Below are positions 16,644-25,148 of a stretch of DNA of 64,000 nt, in pieces. This stretch comes from Asanoa iriomotensis. Its GTDB lineage: Bacteria > Actinomycetota > Actinomycetes > Mycobacteriales > Micromonosporaceae. Below the pieces are notes generated by a model. That model was not told the origin of the DNA, searched no databases, and saw nothing but the letters and a program-made list of their open reading frames with translations. Position 1 is the stretch's first letter. Each line of letters opens with the position of its first letter. The stretch is from contig NZ_BONC01000023.1 of the NCBI RefSeq assembly GCF_016862515.1, positions 44,472 to 108,471 of the forward strand, read 5' to 3'. A program made the translations under genes and the position numbers.

Positions 16644-18010
16644 CCATCGTCGGGCCACGCTCCCACTCCCGGTGGGGTGCCAGGCTGGCCGATGCTCGGG
16701 CCCAGGAGGCGTTGCGTCTCCTGGGCCCGGACCCCGCCAACTGGGTGACATCCTCGACCGGCGTCGACCGTGACGTTGCCGTCGTCGGCGGCGGCCAGTG
16801 CGGCGTCACCATCGCGTTCGCTCTGCGTCGAGCGGGCATCCCGAACGTCACCGTGGTGGACGCGGCTGATCCAGCGGACGTGGGTGGCTGGCGGACCACG
16901 GCGCGCATGCGGGTGCTGCGAACGCCCAAGGACCGCTCAGGCCCCGAGATCGGCATCCCCGCGCTCAGCTTCCGGGCATGGTACGAGGCCGTGCACGACG
17001 TCGACGCCTTCAGCGCGATCGACAGTATCGCGCGGACCGATTGGGCCGACTACCTGACCTGGTTCACGAGTCAGGTCGGGGTCGGTGTTCGACACCGAAC
17101 CCGCCTCACAGACATCGAACCCGCTGACGGAAACCTGCGTCTGCACCTGGTCCACGACGGGACAGCGCGGCTGGAGACCGTTCGTAAGGTGATCCTCGCC
17201 AATGGGGTCGAGGGCACGGGCGGCCCGTTTCTGCCGCCCGCGATCAGCGCGCTTCCACGCCACCTTCACGCACACACCGCGGACCGGATCGACTTCGACC
17301 AGCTCGAAGGGGCCTCGGTCGGAATCCTCGGATCGGCGTCGTCGGCGTTCGACGCCGCTGCCACGGCACTTGAGGCGGGCGCGGCGGAGGTCCATCTCTT
17401 CTGCCGGCGACCGGAGCTGGTCATCGCGCGGCCGAACGGGACCTCGCCGCATCCCGGCGCCGACGAGGCCTATCACCTGCAGTCCGACGAGTACCGATGG
17501 GCAACATGGATGCGCGCGCACCGTGGCGGCGCCAGCGTGCCGGCGGAGGCGGTGCGACGGGCCACCATCCATGATGGATTCCGGCTTCATGTCAACGCCG
17601 GATGGCGAAGTGTCCACAGTGATGGCGGCCGAGTGCGTGTCGAGGCCGACGACGGGACATACCGGTTCGACTTCGTCATCGCCGGCACCGGTTACCAGTA
17701 CGACCCGCACACGCGTCCAGAGCTGCGCCGTATCGCCGGCGACATCGCACTGTGGCGGGACCGCTACCTGCCCGCCGCCGGAGCCTCGTCTCGGCTGAAC
17801 GCCTATCCGTACCTGGGGGCGGGATACGAGCTGTGTGAGAGGCGGCCCGGCACGGCGCCATGGATTGCGGACGTGCACTCGTTCAGCGCCGCGGCCAGTC
17901 CGAGCTTCGGGCGAGTTGTCGGTGACATCCCGAGCCTGAGCGCCGGCGTCCCGCGGCTCGTGCGAGCGATCGTCCGCGACTTCTATCGTCCGGGCCTGCC
18001 GGAGCGGTGA
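16640..18010 (+). CDS. FAD/NAD(P)-binding oxidoreductase
   Basis: A 456-residue flavoprotein of the FMO/lysine-hydroxylase-like group. The first dinucleotide motif is DVAVVGGGQCGVTIAFALRR (Gly50-Gly55) and the second is ASVGILGSASSAFDAAATAL (about residue 225). The late motif FDFVIAGTGYQYD matches the ATG-like FAD/NADP linker. It is translationally coupled to the 41-residue peptide by GTGA and ends the plus-strand cluster. It could oxidise the peptide (for example at Cys, Trp or the C-terminus) or a small molecule. Substrate is inferred from position only. Confidence 0.82.
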   Translation: MTIVGPRSHSRWGARLADARAQEALRLLGPDPANWVTSSTGVDRDVAVVGGGQCGVTIAFALRRAGIPNVTVVDAADPADVGGWRTTARMRVLRTPKDRSGPEIGIPALSFRAWYEAVHDVDAFSAIDSIARTDWADYLTWFTSQVGVGVRHRTRLTDIEPADGNLRLHLVHDGTARLETVRKVILANGVEGTGGPFLPPAISALPRHLHAHTADRIDFDQLEGASVGILGSASSAFDAAATALEAGAAEVHLFCRRPELVIARPNGTSPHPGADEAYHLQSDEYRWATWMRAHRGGASVPAEAVRRATIHDGFRLHVNAGWRSVHSDGGRVRVEADDGTYRFDFVIAGTGYQYDPHTRPELRRIAGDIALWRDRYLPAAGASSRLNAYPYLGAGYELCERRPGTAPWIADVHSFSAAASPSFGRVVGDIPSLSAGVPRLVRAIVRDFYRPGLPER

Positions 18011-18013
18011 GGC

Positions 18014-18997
18014 CTACCTGTCTCGCAGGAGGTCCGACAGGAGCGACCACGAGACATTGCTGCCTGACAGCAGTACACCAACGAGGCCATCGACCAACCC
18101 GTCGGCCACGTCGGCCTTCACTCCGGCGACGGCGATCGCGCCGGCCGGTTCGACGATCACGCGCAGGTCGCGTGTAACGGCCGCGAGTGCGGCCAGGGTC
18201 GCGTCGTCACTGACTGTCCTGACCCGTGCGCCGGCCGAGCTGATGATCCGAAGGTTGAGCTCGCCTGGCATCGGCGCGGTCAGTGCGTCCACGATCGTGC
18301 CGGTGCCCCGATGACTGACTGGGCGGCCGGCGTCGAGCGAAGCTGCCAGCGTCGCTGTGCCGGCGGGCTGCACGCCCATCAGTTCGATGTGCGGGGCCAG
18401 TGCCTGCGTGACAACGGCGGCGCCGGCCAACAATCCGCCTCCGGAGCACGGGACGTAGAGCCGGGTGAGGTCGGGGCATTCCGCTAGGAGCTCGAGAGTC
18501 GCGGTGGCCGCGCCGGCGACCACCATCGCATCGTCGTAGGGATGGACAAACGTCAGGCCCCGGGCCCCGACGAGACGCCGGGCGAGATCGAAGGCCGCGG
18601 CCGCGTCGTGGACACCGTTGGTAACGACACTCGCGCCGAGGGCAGCGGCGGCCGCCTGCTTCTCGCGTACGGACGACTCGGCCATGACCACCGTCAGGGC
18701 GCAACCGTGGACCTGGGCCGCGTAGGCGGCGCCCAGCGCGGCGTTGCCGGCGCTCACGGTGATCAGCCCGCGGTCCTGCTGGGCCTGGTCGAGTGTGCGG
18801 ATCCGATTGAGCGCCCCGCGCACCTTGAAACTTCCGGTTACTTGCAGCGACTCGGCCTTGGCCAGGATCGGCACACCCACCCAGCTGTCGAGGATGCGGG
18901 ACCTGAGCACGGGCGTACGCACGACGTGGGGCGCCAACGCCGTCGCCGCTTCGTAGACGTCGGCGAGGCTTGGGTCAGATGGTGGCAGCGTCGACAC
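18014..18997 (-). CDS. PLP-dependent serine/threonine dehydratase-like protein
   Basis: A 327-residue fold-type II PLP enzyme. The PLP lysine lies in TGSFKVRGALNRI (about residue 57); ITVSAGNAALGAA corresponds to the SxGNHAxG substrate loop, with Ala in place of His; the phosphate-binding loop is PCSGGGLLAG. Family members deaminate Ser/Thr or racemise them. The start GTG 18997 overlaps the end of the metallophosphoesterase by 23 nt. It is the last gene of a five-gene minus-strand operon and ends 3 nt from the oxidoreductase on the other strand. Confidence 0.85.
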   Translation of the reverse strand: MSTLPPSDPSLADVYEAATALAPHVVRTPVLRSRILDSWVGVPILAKAESLQVTGSFKVRGALNRIRTLDQAQQDRGLITVSAGNAALGAAYAAQVHGCALTVVMAESSVREKQAAAAALGASVVTNGVHDAAAAFDLARRLVGARGLTFVHPYDDAMVVAGAATATLELLAECPDLTRLYVPCSGGGLLAGAAVVTQALAPHIELMGVQPAGTATLAASLDAGRPVSHRGTGTIVDALTAPMPGELNLRIISSAGARVRTVSDDATLAALAAVTRDLRVIVEPAGAIAVAGVKADVADGLVDGLVGVLLSGSNVSWSLLSDLLRDR

Positions 18998-19826
18998 TGT
19001 AAACCAGCTTCCCGGCCCACGGGTCGCGGGCTGTCAGTGTGTAGGTCATTGGTGCGCTTTCGGTTCCGAGTTCGACGATCGAGGCTCGCGGGCCCAGCAC
19101 CGCAGTGAGTTGCGTCGCCCTGCCCGCCAGGTCGATGCGCGTAACGATGCCAGGTGCGACGTGCACGGGCACCCCACGCAGACTCCCGGACATGTCGTGA
19201 TGGACATGTCCGCAGAGCACGGCGCGCACGTCCCTGGCCGCGACAGCGTCGGCGAGGGCCGCGGGATTGCGCAGCAGCAGGCGCGACAACGGGTGCCGTT
19301 CGAGCGCGATCGGGGGGTGGTGCAGGGCGACGATCGTGCCGCGAGGCGCGTGCGTCTTGAGTAGATCGCGGAGCCACTCGACCTGGTCGGGTTCGATGAG
19401 GCCGTGGCCGGAACCGGGCACCAAGGTGTCCAGGGTAACGACCCGCAGACCCGCGATCTCGCTGACGGCCGCGCACGCGCCGGCGGGACCGCGGCCGGTG
19501 GCGACGTCATTGCCGTCTGCGCCCAGGTGGCCGCTGCCGAAGATCTCGATGAAGGCCGGCCGCCGGTCGTGGTTCCCGGTGGTGTAGATGTGCGGCACAT
19601 GCCGTTCGGCGGCGAAGGCACCGATGACGTCGCGGGCCCGGCGGCAGCCTTCGACGGATCCGTCGTCGGCGATGTCGCCGGTAGTCAGCACGAGGTCGAG
19701 GTCGTCGACGTCGCGAGCTGTCGCCATCATGAGATCGAGCGCCCGCGCGGCGTCGACTCCGTCTTCGTCGTATCCAGTGGCGGTGAGGTGCGGGTCGGAG
19801 AGGTGGAGGATGCGGAGGTTGGTCAC
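18975..19826 (-). CDS. Calcineurin-like metallophosphoesterase
   Basis: A 283-residue phosphoesterase of the CpdA/Icc type. Metal motifs are all present: LRILHLSDPHL, LTTGDIADDGS, IYTTGNHDRRP, ALHHPPIAL and VLCGHVHHDMSG. The start is GTG 19826, overlapping the HAD stop as GTGA, with AAGGAACG upstream. Family members hydrolyse cyclic nucleotides or phosphomonoesters; the substrate here is unknown. Confidence 0.88.
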   Translation of the reverse strand: MTNLRILHLSDPHLTATGYDEDGVDAARALDLMMATARDVDDLDLVLTTGDIADDGSVEGCRRARDVIGAFAAERHVPHIYTTGNHDRRPAFIEIFGSGHLGADGNDVATGRGPAGACAAVSEIAGLRVVTLDTLVPGSGHGLIEPDQVEWLRDLLKTHAPRGTIVALHHPPIALERHPLSRLLLRNPAALADAVAARDVRAVLCGHVHHDMSGSLRGVPVHVAPGIVTRIDLAGRATQLTAVLGPRASIVELGTESAPMTYTLTARDPWAGKLVYSVDAATI

Positions 19827-20482
19827 GAGTCGTTCCTTCGCGATGGCGGTCGGACGAGGCGGTCGACGATGTCGACCGGGTGGTCGGCGACGAGGGGCGC
19901 GTCGTCCAGCGCAGCCGTGGCCCCCCAACGCGCGTGAATTCCCGTCGCTCCTGCGCGTCGCGCGCACTGGATGTCGACGAGCGCGTCGCCGACATAGGTG
20001 GTGGCGGACACGTCGACTCCCAGACGTCGGCAGGCCAACCGCAGCCCGGCCGGGGATGGTTTCGGAGGGGCGTCGTCGCCGCAGATCACCGCCGCGAACC
20101 GGCCGCCGAGCCCCGCCGCGGACAGGGCCAACTCCGCTACCCGCCGGGCGGCACTGGTGAAGATGCCCAGCCGAAATCCCGCCGCGAGTTCGTCGACCAT
20201 CTCCACGACGCCGGGGAATGGCCGTACCGCCGCCGCAGCCGCCTCGAAGTTGCTGTAGAAGCATTCGACGTCGTCGCCCGCGACCGGTCTGCCGAGGAAG
20301 TGCGCCAGGACGGCCGGTGTCGGCCCGACGTGCCAAGCGGCGATGACCTCTTCAGGCGAAACTTCTCCGCCGCCTCGCGCACGGATGGCGGCGCAGTATG
20401 CGGCTGGCGTGAGCGTCATCGTGTCGAGCAGCGTGCCGTCGAGATCGAACACCACAGCCCGCCCGGAACGGTTTCGGATCAT
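19823..20482 (-). CDS. HAD-superfamily hydrolase
   Basis: A 219-residue phosphatase-like protein. Motif I is VVFDLDGTLLDT (Asp nucleophile and Asp+2), motif II is LGIFTSAARR, the Lys of motif III is in DAPPKPSPAG, and motif IV is TTYVGDALVDIQCA. The cap is of the small helical phosphoglycolate-phosphatase/phosphonatase type. It overlaps both neighbours by ATGA/GTGA, in an operon with a dehydrogenase and a metallophosphoesterase. It probably dephosphorylates a small metabolite. Confidence 0.87.
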   Translation of the reverse strand: MIRNRSGRAVVFDLDGTLLDTMTLTPAAYCAAIRARGGGEVSPEEVIAAWHVGPTPAVLAHFLGRPVAGDDVECFYSNFEAAAAAVRPFPGVVEMVDELAAGFRLGIFTSAARRVAELALSAAGLGGRFAAVICGDDAPPKPSPAGLRLACRRLGVDVSATTYVGDALVDIQCARRAGATGIHARWGATAALDDAPLVADHPVDIVDRLVRPPSRRNDS

Positions 20483-21378
20483 GCCCAGTTCTCGTTCCCT
20501 GTCGGTGCTCGAGTGGCGTGGCGCGCCGCGCCGATGTGCGCGAGCATCGCCGTGTAGTCAGCTCCGCCAAGTCCGGCCGCCTCAGCGTCGCGCAGCCAAC
20601 TGCGGACTGCGCGGGCGAACCTGACGTCAACACCGACCGCTTCGGCGGCCTCGACGACGAGATCCGCGTCCTTGCGCGCCATCGCCAACGCGAACCGCGC
20701 GGGGAAATCGTCCTTCTCGAGGGCGGGGCGGCGCCGCGCTGCCTGGGCCGCGAGTGGGGTGAGCCCGAGAACTCGCCACGTGACCTCACGCGGCAATCCG
20801 AGTGCCTCGGCCACCGCGAGATCCTCACCGAGCAGGCCTACGGTGCCGAGCAGCGCGAAGTTGGCGACGAGCTTGGCTGTCGCGCCGCTGCCGAGCGGAC
20901 CGACGTGCACCGGTTCACCAAGCTGCGACAACAACGGCTCCAACCGCGTGACAACCTGGTCAGGACCGCCGACCAGCAAAGTCAAACTGCCGGTCTCAGC
21001 CTCTGACAGGCTGCCCAATACGGGTGCGTCCACCAGCGCCGCACCCTCAGGCAGTAGCCCCGCCACGCGCATGACCGCCGCTGGGCCGACCGTCGACATG
21101 TCAATTACCGTCGCACCGCCGGAAAGGCCAGCCGCCACACCCTCCGGTCCGTCGACGACATCGCCGACGGCCGCAGGATCCGCCAGCATCATGAACACCA
21201 CATCGGCGCCGCGGACCGCCTCCGTCGGCGTCGCGGCAAGACGCGCACCTCCCTCGACGAGGGGTTGCGCGCGCCCGGGCGTGCGATTCCAGACGGTGAG
21301 GCGGTGGCCTGCCGCAAGCAGGCGACCGGCCATGCGGGCGCCCATCGCGCCCGAACCGATCCAGGTTATGGCCGTCAT
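20479..21378 (-). CDS. NAD(P)-dependent beta-hydroxyacid dehydrogenase family protein
   Basis: A 299-residue member of the 3-hydroxyisobutyrate dehydrogenase group. The cofactor loop is ITWIGSGAMGARMAGRLLAA; substrate motif FVDAPVLGSxxxAxxGxL appears as LVDAPVLGSLSEAETGSLTL; the catalytic Lys is in GSGATAKLVANFALLG. It reduces or oxidises a beta-hydroxy acid or imine. It overlaps the redoxin stop by one base and the HAD start by ATGA. Confidence 0.88.
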   Translation of the reverse strand: MTAITWIGSGAMGARMAGRLLAAGHRLTVWNRTPGRAQPLVEGGARLAATPTEAVRGADVVFMMLADPAAVGDVVDGPEGVAAGLSGGATVIDMSTVGPAAVMRVAGLLPEGAALVDAPVLGSLSEAETGSLTLLVGGPDQVVTRLEPLLSQLGEPVHVGPLGSGATAKLVANFALLGTVGLLGEDLAVAEALGLPREVTWRVLGLTPLAAQAARRRPALEKDDFPARFALAMARKDADLVVEAAEAVGVDVRFARAVRSWLRDAEAAGLGGADYTAMLAHIGAARHATRAPTGNENWA

Positions 21379-21914
21379 CAGGCAAGGCTCCCTTCGCTGG
21401 TCAGCCAGGTCAGCACCTGCCGGGCATGCCGGTCGGGCTCCGCGATCGGGTGGAAGACGTGTTCGACGACGTCACACTGGATGATCAAGGTGAGCCGTTG
21501 GTAGACCGTCAAGGTTCCCGCCTCGAATGTAGGCAGGCCCAGGGCATGACGCAGGGCGAAGGCTGGGTCAGCGAGCATCGCGAACGGCAGGTGCAGCCGA
21601 TCGACCAGCTCCCGCTGATAGCCGCGGCGCTGGGCGGACAGCCCGAACACGCGAGCGACGCCGGCCGCGCGCAGCACATCGTGGTGGTCCCGGAAATCGC
21701 AGGCTTGTGCCGTGCAACCTCGGGCGCCGGGTATCGTGTCCCACCCCGGCGGCAGGTCGACGCCCGGTTGGCCGTTCAGCGGGTACACATACAGCACGGT
21801 CCGTCCTGGACCCAGCCGGGCGAGGTCGACCGACGGGCCGGCCGTGGACCGCAACAGCACTGACGGCATCCGGACGCCGACGAGGCTCGCTACAAACGTG
21901 CGATTTTCTTCCAC
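21378..21914 (-). CDS. Peroxiredoxin-like (redoxin) protein
   Basis: A thioredoxin-fold protein of about 178 residues. The motif IPGARGCTAQACDFRDHHDV carries two cysteines in the CxxxxC arrangement of BCP/PrxQ-like peroxiredoxins, preceded by VLYVYPLNGQPGVDLPPGWD. Its likely role is thiol-based reduction of a peroxide. It is first in the five-gene minus-strand operon. The start is uncertain: GTG 21914 is chosen, and the frame is open to 21965. Confidence 0.72.
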   Translation of the reverse strand: MEENRTFVASLVGVRMPSVLLRSTAGPSVDLARLGPGRTVLYVYPLNGQPGVDLPPGWDTIPGARGCTAQACDFRDHHDVLRAAGVARVFGLSAQRRGYQRELVDRLHLPFAMLADPAFALRHALGLPTFEAGTLTVYQRLTLIIQCDVVEHVFHPIAEPDRHARQVLTWLTSEGSLA

Positions 21915-22056
21915 GGACAGCCCATGGCTCCTATATCCGTTGGGTGACCCGGTTGGCACCACCAACCTGGCCTCGACGCTATGGCCCGCGGCTTGTCCCG
22001 TCCGCCGCCTCCGGGCGTAGATCGGGTCTCCTTTCGACGTACGCGTCGTTCGAGAC

Positions 22057-22073
22057 TGTCGCCGCGCAGCGAC
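22057..22073. promoter_or_regulatory. TGTCGC-N6-GCGAC element before the sigma factor gene
   Basis: TGTCGC-CGCGCA-GCGAC, preceded at 22034-22041 by TCGACGTA. It ends 30 nt before the sigma factor start, a plausible distance for a promoter or operator. From memory, published ECF42 promoters have TGTCGA at -35, so this could be an autoregulated promoter. Confidence 0.5.
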
Positions 22074-22102
22074 GACGATGATGGGGAGGGCGACCTAGCC
22101 TC

Positions 22103-23482
22103 GTGACAGTGGGCGTCCAACGAATCTCGCAGCCCGACCGAACGAGTAAGGCGCGGCACCTCGCGGACGCGGTCGAGAACGCGGTGACCGAAGCGCACGT
22201 GCGCGAATGGGCCTTCGTCCTCGCGGCAACCGCTCGCGTAGTCGGCGATCTCGACCTGGCCGAGGAATGCGTGCAGGAGGCCTACCTCGCCGCGCTCGAA
22301 ACGTGGCGTCGGGACGGCGTGCCACGCAAACCGGGCGCGTGGCTGACCGCCGCCGCGAGGCGGAAGGCACTCGACGCGATACGCCATGAGAAGGTCGTAC
22401 GGGCGAAACTGCCCCTGCTCGTGGAACCGCAGCAGGCGGAGCTCGACTTGCCCGACGACTCCCTGCCCGACGAGCATCTGCGGCTCGTCTTCACCTGTTG
22501 TCATCCGGCTCTGGCACTTGAAGCCCAGGTCGCGTTGACATTGCGACTGGTGTGTGGGGTATCCACCGCCGACATCGCACGCGCGTTCCTGGTGAGTGAG
22601 TCCACGATGGCCGCCCGAATCACCCGCGCCAAAAGGAAGATCGGTGCAGCGGGCGTCCCATACCGGGTGCCCGGCGTGCAGGAGCTACCCGAACGCCTGG
22701 ACGCCGTGCTCACGGTGGTCCATCTGTTCTATAACGCCGGCCATACCGCACCCAGCGGCACCGAGCTCCTGCGCGTCGACTTGGTCGAACGCGCGCTGCA
22801 CCTGGCGCGGATGCTGCACCAGGCGATGCCCGACCAGCCAGAGGTCCGTGGGCTGCTCGCCCTCCTGCTACTCACCGACTCACGCCGTGGCACTCGTACC
22901 GACGCTCAGGGCCGCCTCCTGCGGCTCGAGGACCAGGACCGGACCGCCTGGGACCGCACAGCCATCGACGAGGGGCACCGCCTCGTGGAGGAGGCGCTCA
23001 GCGACGGCCGGATCGGCCGCTACACGCTCCTGGCCGCGATCGCGTGCGTACACGCCAGAGCCGTGACCTTTAGCGACACCGATTGGTCGCGGGTGGTTCG
23101 GCTGTATGACGTGCTGCTCACCATCTGGCCCTCGCCGGTGGTCGCGCTCAACCGCCTTATCGCCGACTCGATGCTCCACGGGCCGCGAGCAGGACTGGTT
23201 GCCCTGGACGCGCTCGTGGGCGACGGAACCCTGGCCAGCTACCACTATGTGCCGGCGGTGCGCGCGGACCTGTTGCGCCGGCTCGGCGATCGTGTGGCAG
23301 CCGCGGCCGCCTATCGCGAGGCCTTGGCGCTGGTCGGCAACGACGCCGAACGGGAGTTTCTCGCGACTCGGTTGGCTGAGCTTGTCGATTCCGGCGCGGT
23401 TCGCCCGTCGGAAGCTAGAGGATCGACATTCGAAGGAGAACCGCGATGGAGCCCACGCGCGCGACCCGACGCGAGTGGCTAG
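22103..23482 (+). CDS. ECF42-type RNA polymerase sigma factor (SigJ/DUF6596-like)
   Basis: A 459-residue sigma factor with a long C-terminal helical (TPR-like) extension. Region 2 is AEECVQEAYLAALETWRRDG then VPRKPGAWLTAAARRKALDA. The ECF42 hallmark follows, LRLVFTCCHPALALEAQVAL, and region 4 is VCGVSTADIARAFLVSESTM then AARITRAKRKI. No anti-sigma gene is near; ECF42 factors are believed to be controlled through their own extension. The usual DGPF/YCII partner is not adjacent, but one is encoded at 7787-8182. The 3' end overlaps the MFS gene by 37 nt. Confidence 0.9.
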   Translation: MTVGVQRISQPDRTSKARHLADAVENAVTEAHVREWAFVLAATARVVGDLDLAEECVQEAYLAALETWRRDGVPRKPGAWLTAAARRKALDAIRHEKVVRAKLPLLVEPQQAELDLPDDSLPDEHLRLVFTCCHPALALEAQVALTLRLVCGVSTADIARAFLVSESTMAARITRAKRKIGAAGVPYRVPGVQELPERLDAVLTVVHLFYNAGHTAPSGTELLRVDLVERALHLARMLHQAMPDQPEVRGLLALLLLTDSRRGTRTDAQGRLLRLEDQDRTAWDRTAIDEGHRLVEEALSDGRIGRYTLLAAIACVHARAVTFSDTDWSRVVRLYDVLLTIWPSPVVALNRLIADSMLHGPRAGLVALDALVGDGTLASYHYVPAVRADLLRRLGDRVAAAAAYREALALVGNDAEREFLATRLAELVDSGAVRPSEARGSTFEGEPRWSPRARPDASG

Positions 23483-25002
23483 GTCTAGCCACCCTGGCCC
23501 TACCCACCCTGCTGTTGTCCGTGGACGTCAGCGTGCTTTACCTCGCCCTCCCGCAACTGGCCGGCGATCTGGGCGTGGATGCCACCCAGCAACTCTGGGT
23601 GCTCGACATCTACTCGTTCATGCTGGCCGGTTTCCTGGTCACGATGGGCACTCTCGGCGACCGGATTGGTCGGCGCCGGCTGCTGCTGATCGGCGCCGCC
23701 GCGTTCGGGGTCATGTCGGTCATCGCCGCCTATGCCAACGATCCGGTGACGCTCATCGTCGCCCGCGCGTTGCTGGGCATCGCCGGCGCGACGCTGATGC
23801 CGTCGACCATGGCCCTCATCCGCAACATGTTTTCCGACCCGAAGCAGATGGCCACGGCCATCGGAGTCTGGTTCAGCTGCTTCATGGGCGGCATGATGGT
23901 CGGCCCACTGGTCGGGGGCGCGCTGTTGTCGACGTTCTGGTGGGGATCGGCTTTCCTGCTTGGCGTACCGTTCATGCTCCTGCTCCTGGTGGCCGGTCCG
24001 TTGCTGCTTCCTGAGTACCGCGACGCGAACGCGGGACGCTTGGACCTGGCGAGCGTGGCGTTGTCGTTAGCCGCGATCCTGCCGGTCATCTACGGCCTCA
24101 AGGAGCTCGCGCGAGACGGTTGGCAGACCACCGCCGGCGTCGCCGTCGCGGGCGGCGTGATCGCCGCGATCGTGTTCATCAGGCGCCAGCGTCACCTGGC
24201 CAGCCCGTTGCTGGATCTGCGACTGTTCGCGAACCGCTCGTTCACGAGTGCTTTGGGCACCGGGCTCGGGTTGGGCATCGTCATGGCTGGTGTCACGTTG
24301 ACTTCGACGCTCTATCTGCAGACCGTGCGCGGCCTGTCGCCGTTGCAGGCCGGGCTATGGCTCATTCCGCAGACGATCGCCATGGCGGCCGGCTTGATGG
24401 CAGCGCCCGTCGCCGCCCGTCGTGTTCGTCCCGCTCTGTTGATGTCAGGCGGTCTCATCGTCGCTGCGGCAGGCTTGTTCCTCCAGACTCGCGCCACGGT
24501 CGACGGAGGTCTCACGCCGGTCGTGCTCGGACTCACGATGACCAGTCTGGGCATCTCCCCGACCATGGCCCTGACGATGAACCTGCTGCTCGGATCCTCG
24601 CCGCCGGAGAAGGCCGGTTCAGCGGCCTCCCTGTCGGAGACCAGCGGCGAGTTCGGCGTCGCGGTGGGCGTTGCCACTCTCGGGAGCCTCGCAACGTTCG
24701 TCTACCGCGACAACGTCACAGCTCCGCCCGGCACCTCCGCGGAGGTCCAAGACACCGTAGAGAAAGGCATCACCGAGGCGGCCGTGGCCGCAGCTGCCCT
24801 GCCGGAGCCGCTCAGTGGCCAGATCCTCGATGCCGCTCGCACCGCCTTCACGGCTGGCCTGACCACCGTCGCAGCGGTCGGCGCGATCGCCTTCCTGGTG
24901 TTCGCCGCTCTGGCCGCAGCGGTTTTCCGCCGGGTTCCCCCGACCGCCGAGGTGGTGGAATCGGAGTCGCAGCCGGACCCGGAGGTTCGGGCACATTCGT
25001 AG
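23446..25002 (+). CDS. MFS drug efflux transporter, DHA2 (14-TM) family
   Basis: A 518-residue membrane transporter starting MEPTRATRREWLGL after GGAG. It has fourteen predicted membrane segments. Motif A is GDRIGRRRLLLIG, motif B-like is IVARALLGIAGATLMPSTMA, and motif C-like is GMMVGPLVGG. It is closest in look to QacA/SmvA-type proton-driven exporters of cationic or hydrophobic drugs. The start lies inside the sigma factor's last codons, so both are co-transcribed and the pump may be a target of that sigma factor's stimulus. Confidence 0.9.
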   Translation: MEPTRATRREWLGLATLALPTLLLSVDVSVLYLALPQLAGDLGVDATQQLWVLDIYSFMLAGFLVTMGTLGDRIGRRRLLLIGAAAFGVMSVIAAYANDPVTLIVARALLGIAGATLMPSTMALIRNMFSDPKQMATAIGVWFSCFMGGMMVGPLVGGALLSTFWWGSAFLLGVPFMLLLLVAGPLLLPEYRDANAGRLDLASVALSLAAILPVIYGLKELARDGWQTTAGVAVAGGVIAAIVFIRRQRHLASPLLDLRLFANRSFTSALGTGLGLGIVMAGVTLTSTLYLQTVRGLSPLQAGLWLIPQTIAMAAGLMAAPVAARRVRPALLMSGGLIVAAAGLFLQTRATVDGGLTPVVLGLTMTSLGISPTMALTMNLLLGSSPPEKAGSAASLSETSGEFGVAVGVATLGSLATFVYRDNVTAPPGTSAEVQDTVEKGITEAAVAAAALPEPLSGQILDAARTAFTAGLTTVAAVGAIAFLVFAALAAAVFRRVPPTAEVVESESQPDPEVRAHS

Positions 25003-25042
25003 GAAAAGTAGTCGTTGCTTTTCGGCGTACAGGCGCCGGAAT

Positions 25043-25062
25043 CTGTCGCCTCGAAGCGACAG
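25043..25062. promoter_or_regulatory. CTGTCGC-N6-GCGACAG inverted repeat
   Basis: Perfect 7-bp arms, preceded at 25022-25029 by TCGGCGTA. It lies about 86 nt before the start of the dihydrofolate-reductase-like gene and matches the elements at 10535 and 22057 in layout. Confidence 0.5.
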
Positions 25063-25148
25063 CAAGTAGGTATCCCCACATTCTAGGCTTGTCTACGCGA
25101 CGCTCTTCGGAGCGACGTGTTAGGCGTTATGCTCGCAATTGGAGAGTC

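Noticed and set aside
9654..18010. Assignment of the peptide cluster as a daptide or microcin C locus
   Set aside because: The methyltransferase is 3 kb away and no aminotransferase is present, so a daptide set is incomplete. The precursors are unlike the microcin C heptapeptide. Only the C-terminal Thr and the E1 enzyme are suggestive.
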